Position numbers and translations under genes: made by a program. Positions 51,999-61,218 of a DNA stretch of 64,000 bases are shown here, one piece after another. Below the pieces are notes generated by a model, which was not told the origin of the DNA, did not search any database, and saw nothing but the letters and a program-made list of their open reading frames with translations. The number at the start of each line of letters is the position of its first letter. Within the stretch, counting starts at the first letter, position 1. Origin of the DNA: Mycobacterium sp. Z3061 (GTDB taxonomy: Bacteria; Actinomycetota; Actinomycetes; Mycobacteriales; Mycobacteriaceae); contig NZ_CP134062.1 in assembly GCF_031583025.1 (NCBI RefSeq), positions 5,615,234 to 5,679,233 on the forward strand, in the 5' to 3' direction.

Positions 51999-52082
51999 CG
52001 GGGCCGCTCGCACGCTGGGAAGGTTGCAGTTCAGCCAACACCTTTTGCAGCAAACCGGGAAAGTCGTAAGCTCGCGGGTGAG

Positions 52083-52685
52083 ATGACCAACCCAGCCCAG
52101 CGTGATGTGAAGGCCACGCGAGACGAACTGTCGCGCGCAGAGGACACCGACCGCATCCAGATTGCGCAGTTGCTGGCCTACGCGGCCGAACAGGGTCGCC
52201 TCCAGCTCAACGAATACGAAGACCGGCTAACCAAGGCGTACGCCGCCACCACCTATCAGGAACTGGACCAGCTCCGCGCCGACCTGCCCGGCACCGCGGT
52301 CAGCGCGCGGCGCGGCGGCAACTGCAATCCGGCCCCGTCCACGCTGCTGCTGGCCATCATGAGCGGGTTCGAGCGCCGCGGCCGCTGGAACGTGCCGAAG
52401 AAGTTGACCACCTTCACGTTCTGGGGCAGCGGGGTCATCGACCTTCGCTACGCGGACTTCACCTCCACCGAGGTCGAGATTCACGCGTACTCGATCATGA
52501 GCGCTCAGACCTTCCTGTTGCCGCCCGAAGTCAACGTCGAAATCGAGGGACACGGTGTGATGGGCAACTTCGACCACGAAGTGGTCGGCGAGGGCACCCG
52601 GGGAGCTCCCAAGGTGAAGATCAAGGGCTTTTCGCTGTGGGGTGGCGTCGGCATCAAGCGCAAGGCGCGCAAGGCCCGCAAGTAA
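52083..52685 (+). CDS. DUF1707-domain protein (Rv0966c family)
   Basis: The 200-residue product has a DUF1707 (SHOCT-like) helical domain in ISRAEDTDRIQIAQLLAYA-like sequence through AYAATTYQELDQLRADLPG, then a beta-helical part (STEVEIHAYSIMSAQTFLLP, VNVEIEGHGVMGNFDHEVV, KIKGFSLWGGVGIKRK) related to cell-wall-active antibiotic response proteins. It has no signal peptide. It matches Rv0966c. In M. tuberculosis the copper genes csoR and ctpV lie between echA7 and this gene; they are absent here. Confidence 0.85.
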   Translation: MTNPAQRDVKATRDELSRAEDTDRIQIAQLLAYAAEQGRLQLNEYEDRLTKAYAATTYQELDQLRADLPGTAVSARRGGNCNPAPSTLLLAIMSGFERRGRWNVPKKLTTFTFWGSGVIDLRYADFTSTEVEIHAYSIMSAQTFLLPPEVNVEIEGHGVMGNFDHEVVGEGTRGAPKVKIKGFSLWGGVGIKRKARKARK

Positions 52686-52774
52686 TCCACAGCTGGCCGC
52701 TGGGGTGAGTGGCCGGCCCCGTTTTCCGATGCCAGGCTTCGTCGCACGTTCGCGTCGGCGGAAGGCGGGTTGCG

Positions 52775-53068
52775 GTGGCGGCAACAGAGTTGCGAGCGTT
52801 TCCGGACATGCTTTTGTACGTCAGCATCGAACTGAACAACCATGCCCGGGTCCTGCACGGGGTGCAGCGGTCCTGCGACCGAGACGTCGACGGTGCGCAG
52901 CCAGGGTGGGTGGGCTCGTCGGGCGCGGCGTTGTCGGAGTTGCTGAATCGGTGGGCCGCCGCCGCCGCGGGGCACCTGGCCCGCCTCGGTGAGCATGCCG
53001 ACGGCATCCGGTCGGCGGCCGCCGCCCTCGGCGAGATGGAGCAGAGCAACGCCGCCTCACTGCGATGA
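52775..53068 (+). CDS. WXG100-like small protein
   Basis: GTG 52775 follows GGAAGGCGGG. The 97-residue product is fully helical, with a central GWVGSSGAALSELLNRW segment that resembles the WXG turn of ESX (type VII) secretion substrates, and a C-terminal helix HADGIRSAAAALGEMEQ. Its end overlaps the start of the DUF1023 hydrolase gene (ATGA). Small WXG100-like proteins often act as partners or targeting factors for the larger protein encoded next. Confidence 0.7.
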   Translation: MAATELRAFPDMLLYVSIELNNHARVLHGVQRSCDRDVDGAQPGWVGSSGAALSELLNRWAAAAAGHLARLGEHADGIRSAAAALGEMEQSNAASLR

Positions 53069-54708
53069 CGGTGACCCTGGCCGATGTCGATCGCTGGGAT
53101 CCCGCCGCGATCATTACGGTCTTCGACGCGGCCATCAGGCGCGCACACGGCACCCGTACCGCGGCGGCGGCGATCACCGAACTGATGCGCCTGCTGAGTT
53201 TCGGGGGTGATGCCGCGGAGGCAGCGCACGCGGCGACCGGACATACCGCGCTCGTCCTGGACGACCACGCCGACGCGTGTGCTGCCGTGGCACGGGCCGC
53301 CGAACAATCGGCGGAGGAAATCGCCGCCATCAAGCGGCGACTGGCGGCGGTGCGGGACGGCGCACGAGCAAGCCACGTCGAAATCGACGAGGCGCTGGGT
53401 GCCGCGTTGCCGCCGTCGGACCTGGCCGGCTTTCCTGCCGCGGAACAGCAGGCCATCGTCGGCGCGGCCGTGCGGCTGACCGAAAGCCTGCAAAGCCTGC
53501 TGGCCGATGCCGAACGGGCAGACGAAGATCTGGCCGCGGCCATCCGTGGCGCCGACGGCGACCTCAATCGTGAACTCGTCGACGCGCAACTCGGTCACCA
53601 GCCGCCCAGGATGCCGCAACTGCCGCCACCAGGCACCGATCCCGATGCCGTCGCCCGGTGGTGGCAAGCGCTGACGCCGGGCCAGCAGGACCGGGTGAAG
53701 CAGTGGTTTCCGGGCGCGCTACGTAACCTCGACGGGATTCCCGGCAGCGTCCGCAGTGAACTCAATACCCCTGTGCTGCAACGGGAACTCATCCGGTTGC
53801 AGCAGGGGTGGGTCGACTCCTACGGGTGGCACACCGACCCCGGCCAGCTGGCCGACCTGACCGCACTGCGCGATACCCTGGCCGCCAATCCCGACTCCCG
53901 GCTGCTGCTGCTGGACACCGCAACCACCCCGGGCAAGGTGCTGGCGGCCGTTGCGGTCGGCGACGTCGACAACGCCGAGCGGGTCGGCGTCACCGTGGGC
54001 GGCCTGACCACCCGGGTGAGCGACAGCACCGCGAACATGGTGCGGCAGGCCGCATTTCAGCGCGACGAGGCCCGGCTGCTGCGCCGTAACGCCGGCGTCG
54101 CCGATGCCGATGCAGTGGCCTCGATCGCCTGGCTCGGTTACGACGCACCGGACAGTCTGCGGGACGTGGCGCACGACTGGCTCGCGCGCGACGGTGCGCG
54201 GGCGCTGAACAGCTTCTACCGTGGCCTGGCTGCGGCCGGCAACATCGCGGACCCCGGGATCGTCGCCTTCGGCCACTCCTACGGATCGTTGACCACGAGC
54301 CTCGCGTTGCAACAGGGCGCCCCGGTCAGCGACGTGGTGCTCTACGGTTCACCCGGGACCGAGCTCACCGACGCCTCCCAACTCGGCGTCCCGCCCGGGC
54401 ACGCCTATTACATGATCGGCGCCGATGATGTTGTCTCCGAATTACTTCCGGGATTCGCAGCGTTCGGTGCCCCGCCGCAGGACGTGCCCGGCATGGCGGA
54501 GTTGTCCACCGAGGAGGGGTACGCGTGGAGTGGTAGGTACGGTGACGGGCAACCGCACGAGCGGGCCTACGGACATTCGGAGTATGCCCGCATGGGAAGC
54601 GACGGGAACCTGCGGATGAGTGCCTACAACCTTGCGGTGGTGTTGGCAGGCCTGCCCGCCGACCTCATCACCCCGGAGCCGGAGGATCCTGACCCGTGCG
54701 AGCCGTGA
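53065..54708 (+). CDS. DUF1023 alpha/beta hydrolase with N-terminal helical domain (Rv0963c-like)
   Basis: The 547-residue protein has about 240 helical residues, possibly an ESX-type helical hairpin, followed by an alpha/beta hydrolase of the DUF1023 family. The nucleophile elbow is GHSYGS (FGHSYGSLTTSLAL), the preceding strand is IVAFGHSY, and likely partners are an Asp in YMIGADDVVSE and a His in YGHSEYARMG. The domain order suggests a secreted or ESX-associated lipase/esterase-like enzyme. It overlaps both the WXG100-like gene and the lipoprotein gene, forming a tight three-gene unit. Confidence 0.85.
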   Translation: MTVTLADVDRWDPAAIITVFDAAIRRAHGTRTAAAAITELMRLLSFGGDAAEAAHAATGHTALVLDDHADACAAVARAAEQSAEEIAAIKRRLAAVRDGARASHVEIDEALGAALPPSDLAGFPAAEQQAIVGAAVRLTESLQSLLADAERADEDLAAAIRGADGDLNRELVDAQLGHQPPRMPQLPPPGTDPDAVARWWQALTPGQQDRVKQWFPGALRNLDGIPGSVRSELNTPVLQRELIRLQQGWVDSYGWHTDPGQLADLTALRDTLAANPDSRLLLLDTATTPGKVLAAVAVGDVDNAERVGVTVGGLTTRVSDSTANMVRQAAFQRDEARLLRRNAGVADADAVASIAWLGYDAPDSLRDVAHDWLARDGARALNSFYRGLAAAGNIADPGIVAFGHSYGSLTTSLALQQGAPVSDVVLYGSPGTELTDASQLGVPPGHAYYMIGADDVVSELLPGFAAFGAPPQDVPGMAELSTEEGYAWSGRYGDGQPHERAYGHSEYARMGSDGNLRMSAYNLAVVLAGLPADLITPEPEDPDPCEP

Positions 54709-55364
54709 CCCGGCTCGCGGCAGCGCTGCTCGCCGGCGCACTGGCGCTGACCGGCTGCGTCAAGCGCACCACCATCGACCCCAACGCCAATCCTGGGCGC
54801 TCCGAACTCGATCGGCTGCAGACCATCGTCAACGCACGACCCGACTTGGAGGCCGTCCAACACCAACTCAGCGAACTTGACGCCGCGATCCGCGAGGCCG
54901 TCGCGAAACACTCGCCACAGAGCCGGTTTTCGGTCATGGCTGCCGGCCACCTGGGCAACGGTTGCCAAGACCCGTTCACCCGCAGCATCGGCCGTCAGGT
55001 CAACAGCGACATGTTCTTCGCCGATCCGCCGCCGTCGCCCGCGCAGTGGCTGCAGATCGCCGGGGAGCTTGCTGCGGTGTTCGGGGCCGCGGGCTTCACG
55101 CCCAACACCTCGGCACCGGGAAGTCCGCCATTGCCGGTGGGTGCGGCCAATGATTCGCAGAGCCGCGAGGACGGTGCGGCGGTCAAACTGGTCAACGGCG
55201 TGGACGGCGGTCCGCTGGATTATTCCTATGACACCGGCTGCCATCTGCCCGCCATATGGCGGACGTCGCCCCCGCCGCCGGATGCGCGGCCGTCGAACGA
55301 CCCGAACGTGCACTACCCGTATCTCTACGGCGCACCGGGCGGACGCACCGTCGACGCTTACTAG
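54696..55364 (+). CDS. Lipoprotein (LprP/LppA-like)
   Basis: GTG 54696 opens a 222-residue product with a type II signal peptide RLAAALLAGALALTGC; Cys20 of the lipobox LTGC would be acylated. The outer part has two further Cys (NGCQDPF, TGCHLPA), which may form a disulphide, and resembles mycobacterial LppA-type lipoproteins. Its start overlaps the hydrolase gene by 13 bases. Position corresponds to Rv0962c (lprP). Function unknown, likely envelope. Confidence 0.85.
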   Translation: MRAVTRLAAALLAGALALTGCVKRTTIDPNANPGRSELDRLQTIVNARPDLEAVQHQLSELDAAIREAVAKHSPQSRFSVMAAGHLGNGCQDPFTRSIGRQVNSDMFFADPPPSPAQWLQIAGELAAVFGAAGFTPNTSAPGSPPLPVGAANDSQSREDGAAVKLVNGVDGGPLDYSYDTGCHLPAIWRTSPPPPDARPSNDPNVHYPYLYGAPGGRTVDAY

Positions 55365-55382
55365 CCGGGGCGCGAGTCCTGG

Positions 55383-55444
55383 CGCGAGCAGACGCAAAGT
55401 CGCACGAAATTGCTTGCAATCGTGCGACTTTGCGTCTGCTCGCG
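55383..55444. terminator. Perfect 25-bp inverted repeat, bidirectional terminator candidate
   Basis: Arms 55383-55407 and 55420-55444 are perfectly complementary over 25 bp with a 12-base loop. It stands 18 bp after the lipoprotein stop and ends 4 bp before the stop of the convergent VWA gene, an ideal place for shared termination. No T-tract follows. Confidence 0.8.
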
Positions 55445-55448
55445 TTGG

Positions 55449-57425
55449 TCAGCTGCGCCGGCGGCGCGAACTCAGGTAGTCCCCCACCACGGCGGCACCG
55501 AGCCCGTCGAGATCGGGCACCACTACCCGCCCCCCGACCCGGCGGGCGATCTTATCCAGGAACCGGGCCAGGCCGGGGTCGCTGCCCAGCCGGAAAATAG
55601 TGATCTGCGCGCCCAGTCGGGCCATGTCGTCAAAACCCTTGACGGTGAAGGAGATGGTCCGCGGGTTCGGCGGGTAATCGAAAAACACCGATGTGCCGTC
55701 GCCGTAGTCCTCCAGGTGGGCGGTCGGCTCCCCGTCGGTCACCACGAGCACCACCGGCTGTGCGTTGGGGTGCCTGCGCAGGTGCCGCCCCGCCAGCGCG
55801 AGCGCATGGTGCAGGTTGGTGCCCTGCTCGTACACGCCTTCCAGGCCGGTCAGCTCAGCTGCTGTCACCGTGCGTGCGTAGCGGCCAAAGGCGATGATCT
55901 GCAAGGCATCTGACCGGAACCGGGTGCTCACCAGGTGGTTGAGCGCCAGCGCGGTCCGCTTCATCGGCAGCCACCGGTTCTCCATCACCATCGAGAACGA
56001 GGTGTCTACCAGCAGCGCCACCGCGGCCTGGGTGCGCATCTCGGTCTCGGAGACCTCGACGTCGTCGACGGTGATGCGCAGGGGGCCGTCCAGCGTGCGC
56101 GTCCCCGACTGCCGCAGCACCGCATTGGTGAGGGTGCGGGAGATGTTCCACGGCTCGGTGTCACCGAACTGCCAGGGCCTGGTGGAGCCGGTCAGCTCCC
56201 CGGCGGCGCCGGCCCGCCGGTGGTCACGTTCGCCGTGCCGGCCGGAGAGTTGTTGTGCCACATCCCGCAACGCCGTCTCGCCGAGGCGGCGCATGGCTTT
56301 GGGCGACAGTCGCCACTGCCCGTCGGAACCGCGGTCCAGGAAACCCTGATTGAGTAGCGCCCGTTCGAGTTCGGCAAGCGTCCGCGCATCCACCGCGGCG
56401 TCATCACCCAGCTGCCGCGCCAGCGCGTCGAGGTCGACGTCGTCCATGGTCGCACCCGGGTATGCCTGCGAGAGTTGCTCGGCCAGCTGCTCCAGCTCGC
56501 CGATGTCCGCCAACGCCTGGGTGCCCTCACCCATGCCGAACGGATTGTCGCCGGAGAACTGCTGATCGCCCGTCCAGTCCTCACCCGGCCGCGCGGCCTG
56601 CAGGTGCGCGTCGAGGCGGTTCAGTGCGTTCATCAACGAGGGCGAGCCGAATGCCTGCTGCGCCAACGCATCCAGTTCGTCGCGCTGCTCCTGGCTCAGG
56701 CTGTTGCGGAACCGCTGGGCGGCCGCGGCCCGTTTCGCCAGCGAGTCCAGCAACTCGTCGACGTTCTGCGGGTTCTCCGGAAAGAACTCGCCGTGCTTGT
56801 CCATGAAATCTTGAAAGTCCTGCTGGGTGTCTTCCCCGCGAGAGTGCTTGTCCAGCAGGCCATTCAGATCGTCCAGCATCTCGTTGACCCGCTGGCGGTC
56901 TTCGTCGGTGGCGCCTTCCAGGGCCTGCTTCATCCCGGCGAAGCGCTGGTCGAGCATCTCGCGGCCGAGCAGATCCTTGATCTGGTCATACTTCTGGCGG
57001 GCCTCGGGGCTGCGCCACTGGTATTCGGAAAGCTCCTGCACCGCCTTGGCCGGCGACGGCGGCAACGACTCCAGCTGCAACTCGGAGAACCGCGCGTCGT
57101 CGTCCAGCGCACGGGCCAGTTCCTTGCGTTCGGCCAGCACCGCCTCATCCAGCAGCTTCTTGATCTCCTGCAGGGTGCCGTCCAAGTTGTTGCGGCGCAA
57201 CAGGTCCCGCCGTTTGCGGTTCGCCTCGGCGGCCAGCCGGTCAGCGCCGCGCATGTTCTCCGAGCCGCGGCGCAGCAACTCGGACAGCGCCCGGCGCGGG
57301 GAGGTGCCCGCCATGACGTCCTGCCCGATCTGTTCGAGCGCCTCACGCAGATCCACCGGCGGGGCCAGCGGGTCGGGCCCGCCGGTGTACGCCGAGTACC
57401 GCTGTGAGTGCCCGTTACTAGCCAT
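55449..57425 (-). CDS. VWA-domain protein, partner of MoxR-like ATPase (Rv0959 family)
   Basis: I place the start at ATG 57425, overlapping the ATPase gene by eight bases; the longer frame to 57932 only reads through that gene. The 658-residue product is helical and charged for 450 residues, then has a von Willebrand A domain with the MIDAS motif DTSFSM (LLVDTSFSMVMENRW), a Thr in YEQGTNLHHALAL and LVVTDGEPTAH. It forms with the upstream AAA+ protein a pair like magnesium-chelatase ChlI/ChlD or MoxR/VWA, which remodel or load metals into client proteins. The client is unknown. Confidence 0.88.
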   Translation of the reverse strand: MASNGHSQRYSAYTGGPDPLAPPVDLREALEQIGQDVMAGTSPRRALSELLRRGSENMRGADRLAAEANRKRRDLLRRNNLDGTLQEIKKLLDEAVLAERKELARALDDDARFSELQLESLPPSPAKAVQELSEYQWRSPEARQKYDQIKDLLGREMLDQRFAGMKQALEGATDEDRQRVNEMLDDLNGLLDKHSRGEDTQQDFQDFMDKHGEFFPENPQNVDELLDSLAKRAAAAQRFRNSLSQEQRDELDALAQQAFGSPSLMNALNRLDAHLQAARPGEDWTGDQQFSGDNPFGMGEGTQALADIGELEQLAEQLSQAYPGATMDDVDLDALARQLGDDAAVDARTLAELERALLNQGFLDRGSDGQWRLSPKAMRRLGETALRDVAQQLSGRHGERDHRRAGAAGELTGSTRPWQFGDTEPWNISRTLTNAVLRQSGTRTLDGPLRITVDDVEVSETEMRTQAAVALLVDTSFSMVMENRWLPMKRTALALNHLVSTRFRSDALQIIAFGRYARTVTAAELTGLEGVYEQGTNLHHALALAGRHLRRHPNAQPVVLVVTDGEPTAHLEDYGDGTSVFFDYPPNPRTISFTVKGFDDMARLGAQITIFRLGSDPGLARFLDKIARRVGGRVVVPDLDGLGAAVVGDYLSSRRRRS

Positions 57426-58800
57426 AGACGGTCTGCCCCTCCCCGGATACTTTGTCGACCCGCTTGGCCAGGTACAGCGCTTCCAGCGCCAGCTCCAGTG
57501 CCGCGGCGCGCTCCCCCTCGGATTCGGCGCCCAGTTTGGCCGCGATCTTGTCCACCACCGGCAGCCCGGGCACCGCGCCCAGCACATCCTTGGCCGACAC
57601 CCGCTCCCCCGTCGTGACCGCGGATCCCTTCTCGACCGCCGAGACCAGCGTGCCGACGTCGATGCCACCGAGCACCCGCGAGGCGGTGTCGGCGGTCGCG
57701 CGGCGCAGCAGGTGCTCGAGCACGGCCTGCTCGCGACCTTCCTCACCGGACTCGAATTCCAGCTTGCCGCGCAGCACGTCGATGATCGTGCCCAGGTCGA
57801 CCACCCGGGCCACCGGGTCCGTTTCGCCGAGAATCGCGCCGCGGTGCCGGGCCGCGGCTGCGACTGTCTCCGCGGCCGCGATGGCGAACCGCGCCGACAC
57901 CCCGGAGCGCTGGTCGACCGAGCTGGACTCACGCAGGTAGCGGGCGAACCGCGCGATCACCTGCAGCAGGTAATCGGGCACCTGCGCGCTCAGGTGTGCC
58001 TCCTGGGCGATGACGCCGATCTCGGCCGCCAGCTCCAGCGGGTAGTGGGTGCGGATCTCGGCACCGAACCGGTCCTTGAGCGGGGTGATGATGCGACCGC
58101 GATTGGTGTAGTCCTCCGGGTTGGCGCTCGCGACCACCAGCACGTCCAGGGGCAGCCGCAGCGTGTAGCCGCGGACCTGGATGTCGCGCTCCTCCATCAC
58201 ATTCAGCATCGAGACCTGAATGCGCTCGGCGAGGTCGGGAAGTTCGTTGACGGCGACGATGCCGCGGTGGGCGCGTGGAATCAGCCCGTACGCGATGGTT
58301 TCGGGGTCGCCGAGGCTGCGGCCTTCGGCGACCTTGATCGGGTCGATGTCACCGACCAGGTCGGCCACGCTGGTGTCGGGAGTGGCCAGCTTCTCGGTGT
58401 AGCGCTCGCTGCGGTGCTTCCACGCCACCGGCAGGTCGTCCTGCAGCTGGGCGGCGCGGCGGATCCACTCCGGAGTGATCGGCGTATAGGGATGCTCGCC
58501 CAGCTCTGATCCGTCGATCACCGGGGTCCACTCGTCGAGCAGACCGGTCAGCGCCCGCAGTAACCGGGTCTTGCCCTGGCCGCGTTCGCCCAGTAGCACG
58601 AAGTCGTGGCCGGCGATCAGCGCCCGTTCCAGTTGCGGAATCACGGTGTCGTCGAAACCGAGGATGCCGGGCCATACTTCGTCGCCGTCCGCAAGTGCGG
58701 TCAGCAGATTCTCGCGGATCTCCTGCTTTACGCCCCGCTCGCGGTGACCGGAGGCACGCAGCTCGCCAAGGGTTCGGGGCAGATTGCTCGGTGAAGTCAC
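57418..58800 (-). CDS. MoxR/ChlI-like AAA+ ATPase (Rv0958 family)
   Basis: The 460-residue ATPase has Walker A LLGERGQGKTRLLRAL near residue 95, Walker B in GIVAVNELPDLAERI, sensor segment LVVASANPEDYTNRGRII, and the arginine-rich FGAEIRTHYPLEL region. It is annotated in relatives as a magnesium chelatase, but chlorophyll synthesis is absent in mycobacteria, so a MoxR-type chaperone role is more likely. The VWA protein gene overlaps its end. Cytoplasmic. Confidence 0.9.
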   Translation of the reverse strand: MTSPSNLPRTLGELRASGHRERGVKQEIRENLLTALADGDEVWPGILGFDDTVIPQLERALIAGHDFVLLGERGQGKTRLLRALTGLLDEWTPVIDGSELGEHPYTPITPEWIRRAAQLQDDLPVAWKHRSERYTEKLATPDTSVADLVGDIDPIKVAEGRSLGDPETIAYGLIPRAHRGIVAVNELPDLAERIQVSMLNVMEERDIQVRGYTLRLPLDVLVVASANPEDYTNRGRIITPLKDRFGAEIRTHYPLELAAEIGVIAQEAHLSAQVPDYLLQVIARFARYLRESSSVDQRSGVSARFAIAAAETVAAAARHRGAILGETDPVARVVDLGTIIDVLRGKLEFESGEEGREQAVLEHLLRRATADTASRVLGGIDVGTLVSAVEKGSAVTTGERVSAKDVLGAVPGLPVVDKIAAKLGAESEGERAAALELALEALYLAKRVDKVSGEGQTVYG

Positions 58801-58844
58801 CTCTCCAAGCTACGCGCTGCCGACCCGCGTCACTCGCTGAGCGG

Positions 58845-60422
58845 TCAGTGCGCGAAGTGCCGGGCGCCGGTGAGGTACAGCGTGACACCAGCTTTGGCGG
58901 CGGCCGCGGTGACCTCGTCGTCGCGCACCGAACCACCCGGATGCACGACGGCTTTGACACCCGCGGCGGTGAGCGTCTCCAGTCCGTCCGGGAACGGGAA
59001 GAACGCATCGGAGGCCCCGACGGCACCCCTGACCCGGTCGCCGCCGCGTGCATTGCCTCTCTCGACAGCGAGCCGGGCGGCATCGACCCGGTTGACCTGG
59101 CCCATGCCGACGCCGATGGTGGCGCCGCCCGCGACGATGACGATCGCGTTGGACTTGACCGCCCGGCAGGCCCGCCAGGCGAACACCAGGTCGGTGAGGG
59201 TGGCCGGGTCGGCGGGTTCACCGGTGGCCAGCGTCCAGTTGTTCGGGTCGTCGCCGGGGGCGTCGAGCTGGTCGCGCTGCTGGATCAGCAGTCCGCCGCT
59301 GATCGGGCGCAGCTCGTGGCCGCCTTCGAGTGGCTCGGAGGCGAGCAGGACCCGGATGTTCTTCTTGCGCGTCAACACCTCGAGCGCGCCCGCCTCGTAC
59401 GCGGGCGCCACGATGACCTCGGTGAAGATAGTGCTGACGTACTCCGCCATTTCGACGCTGACCTCGGTGTTGGCCGCGATCACACCGCCGAAGGCGCTGA
59501 GCGGGTCGCAATCGTGGGCCTTGCGGTGTGCGTCGGCCACCGAGACGTCGGAGATCGCGATGCCGCACGGGTTGGCGTGCTTGATGATCGCCACGCAGGT
59601 CTGCTCGTGGTCGAAGGCCGCCCGCCAGGCCGCGTCCGCATCGGTGAAGTTGTTGTAGGACATCTCTTTTCCGTGCAGCTGTTCAGCCTGCGCCAGACCC
59701 GGCCAGGCGCCGGGGTCGAGGTAGAGCGCGGCCTGCTGGTGCGGGTTCTCGCCGTAGCGCAGGGTGGCCTGGCGGCGCCAGTTTCTGGCGAAGAAGTGCG
59801 GGAATTCCTGCGGGGGCTCTTCCGGTGCCAGCGTTTCCTGCATCCAGGTCGCCACCGCGATGTCGTATTCGGCGGTGTGCTGAAAAGCCAACGACGCCAG
59901 CTTCTTTCGCTCGGCGAGGGTAAATCCGCCGTGCCGTACCGCGGCCAGCACGCCGTCGTACCCGCGGGGATCGGTGACCACGGCGACACTGGGGTGGTTC
60001 TTGGCCGCGGCGCGCACCATCGACGGTCCGCCGATATCGATCTGCTCGACGCACTCGTCGGGGCCGGCACCGGACTCGACAGTCTGGGTGAACGGGTAGA
60101 GGTTCACGACGACGAGTTCGAAGGCCGCGACGCCGAGCTTCTCCAGCGACGCGCGGTGTTCCGGCTTGCGCAGGTCGGCCAGCAGACCGGCGTGCACCTT
60201 GGGGTGCAGCGTCTTGACGCGCCCGTCGAGCACCTCGGGGAAACCGGTCAGTTCCTCGACGCGGGTCACCGGAATCGCTTTATCCGCAATGGTCTTCGCG
60301 GTCGATCCGGTCGAGACGATCTCGACGCCGGCGGCGGCGAGGCCCTGGGCCAGTTCGACCAGGCCGGTCTTGTCGTACACGCTGATCAATGCGCGACGGA
60401 TCGGCTTCTTGTCGATGTTCAT
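58845..60422 (-). CDS. purH: Bifunctional AICAR transformylase/IMP cyclohydrolase
   Basis: PurH performs the last two steps of IMP synthesis. The 525-residue product has the N-terminal cyclohydrolase domain ([57 protein letters not shown]) and the C-terminal transformylase domain ([29 protein letters not shown] with the catalytic Lys-His, [22 protein letters not shown] end). All are intact. Its ATG overlaps the purN stop by four bases. Confidence 0.97.
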   Translation of the reverse strand: MNIDKKPIRRALISVYDKTGLVELAQGLAAAGVEIVSTGSTAKTIADKAIPVTRVEELTGFPEVLDGRVKTLHPKVHAGLLADLRKPEHRASLEKLGVAAFELVVVNLYPFTQTVESGAGPDECVEQIDIGGPSMVRAAAKNHPSVAVVTDPRGYDGVLAAVRHGGFTLAERKKLASLAFQHTAEYDIAVATWMQETLAPEEPPQEFPHFFARNWRRQATLRYGENPHQQAALYLDPGAWPGLAQAEQLHGKEMSYNNFTDADAAWRAAFDHEQTCVAIIKHANPCGIAISDVSVADAHRKAHDCDPLSAFGGVIAANTEVSVEMAEYVSTIFTEVIVAPAYEAGALEVLTRKKNIRVLLASEPLEGGHELRPISGGLLIQQRDQLDAPGDDPNNWTLATGEPADPATLTDLVFAWRACRAVKSNAIVIVAGGATIGVGMGQVNRVDAARLAVERGNARGGDRVRGAVGASDAFFPFPDGLETLTAAGVKAVVHPGGSVRDDEVTAAAAKAGVTLYLTGARHFAH

Positions 60423-61048
60423 CCCAGGGTCGCCTTTCGCTCTGTAACCGTCACGCCGCGGGTCGCGATCGCGGCCACCACATCCACCAGGAGTTGGCGT
60501 TCCACGACCTTGATGCGTTCATGCAGGGTCTGTTCGTCATCGCCGTCGCGCACCTCGACGGGCTGCTGGGCCAGTATCGGACCAGTGTCCACGCCGGCAT
60601 CCACCAGGTGCACCGTACAGCCGGTTACTTTCACGCCGTAAGCCAGCGCGTCGCGGACGCCGTGCGCTCCGGGAAATGCCGGTAGCAGCGCCGGGTGAGT
60701 GTTCAGGATGCGGCCGCTGAAACGCGAAAGGAATTGCGGCCCAAGAATTCTCATGAAACCTGCGGAGACCACCAGGTCCGGGTTGTGGGCGGCGGTGGCC
60801 TCGGTGATGGCTGCGTCCCAGTCCTCGCGGGTCGGGTGCTCGCCGACTCGGACGGCGAACGCGGGGATTTCCGCGTCGGCGGCGATCTGGGTGGCGCGGC
60901 AGTCGCGATCCACTCCGACGGCCACGACCCGCGCCGGATAGTCGCCTTGGGCCGCGTCCAGCAGGGAATTCAGCAGGGATCCGGTGCCCGACGCCAGCAC
61001 CACCAGCCGCGCCGTTGCACTCGGCGGTACACGGAGCGGTTCCTGCAC
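60419..61048 (-). CDS. purN: Phosphoribosylglycinamide formyltransferase
   Basis: PurN transfers a formyl group from 10-formyltetrahydrofolate to GAR in purine synthesis. The 209-residue product shows the start [30 protein letters not shown], the catalytic [20 protein letters not shown] (Asn and His) and [14 protein letters not shown] with the catalytic Asp. It is coupled to purH, as in M. tuberculosis (Rv0956-Rv0957). Confidence 0.96.
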   Translation of the reverse strand: MQEPLRVPPSATARLVVLASGTGSLLNSLLDAAQGDYPARVVAVGVDRDCRATQIAADAEIPAFAVRVGEHPTREDWDAAITEATAAHNPDLVVSAGFMRILGPQFLSRFSGRILNTHPALLPAFPGAHGVRDALAYGVKVTGCTVHLVDAGVDTGPILAQQPVEVRDGDDEQTLHERIKVVERQLLVDVVAAIATRGVTVTERKATLG

Positions 61049-61218
61049 ACGGAGAGCCTAGTCGGGCGACCATGCCGGCCGCGCCGCGGCCGGGTGGCCA
61101 CTGCGGTGCCCTCCACGGCCGCCGGCTTCAACGTGATAGCGCCGGCGATGTCACTTTCTGCAGGCACATGCCTAGCTGCTCAAGGTATTGATGTGACGCA
61201 TGTGACCCACGCAGCCAC

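Noticed and set aside
57426..57932. N-terminal extension of the VWA protein gene
   Set aside because: The extension is Arg/Ser/Pro-rich and overlaps the MoxR-like ATPase gene; ATG 57425 with an eight-base overlap is a normal start.
58695..60641. 648-codon plus-strand open frame
   Set aside because: It is antisense to purH and the ATPase gene, with no domain content; a shadow frame.
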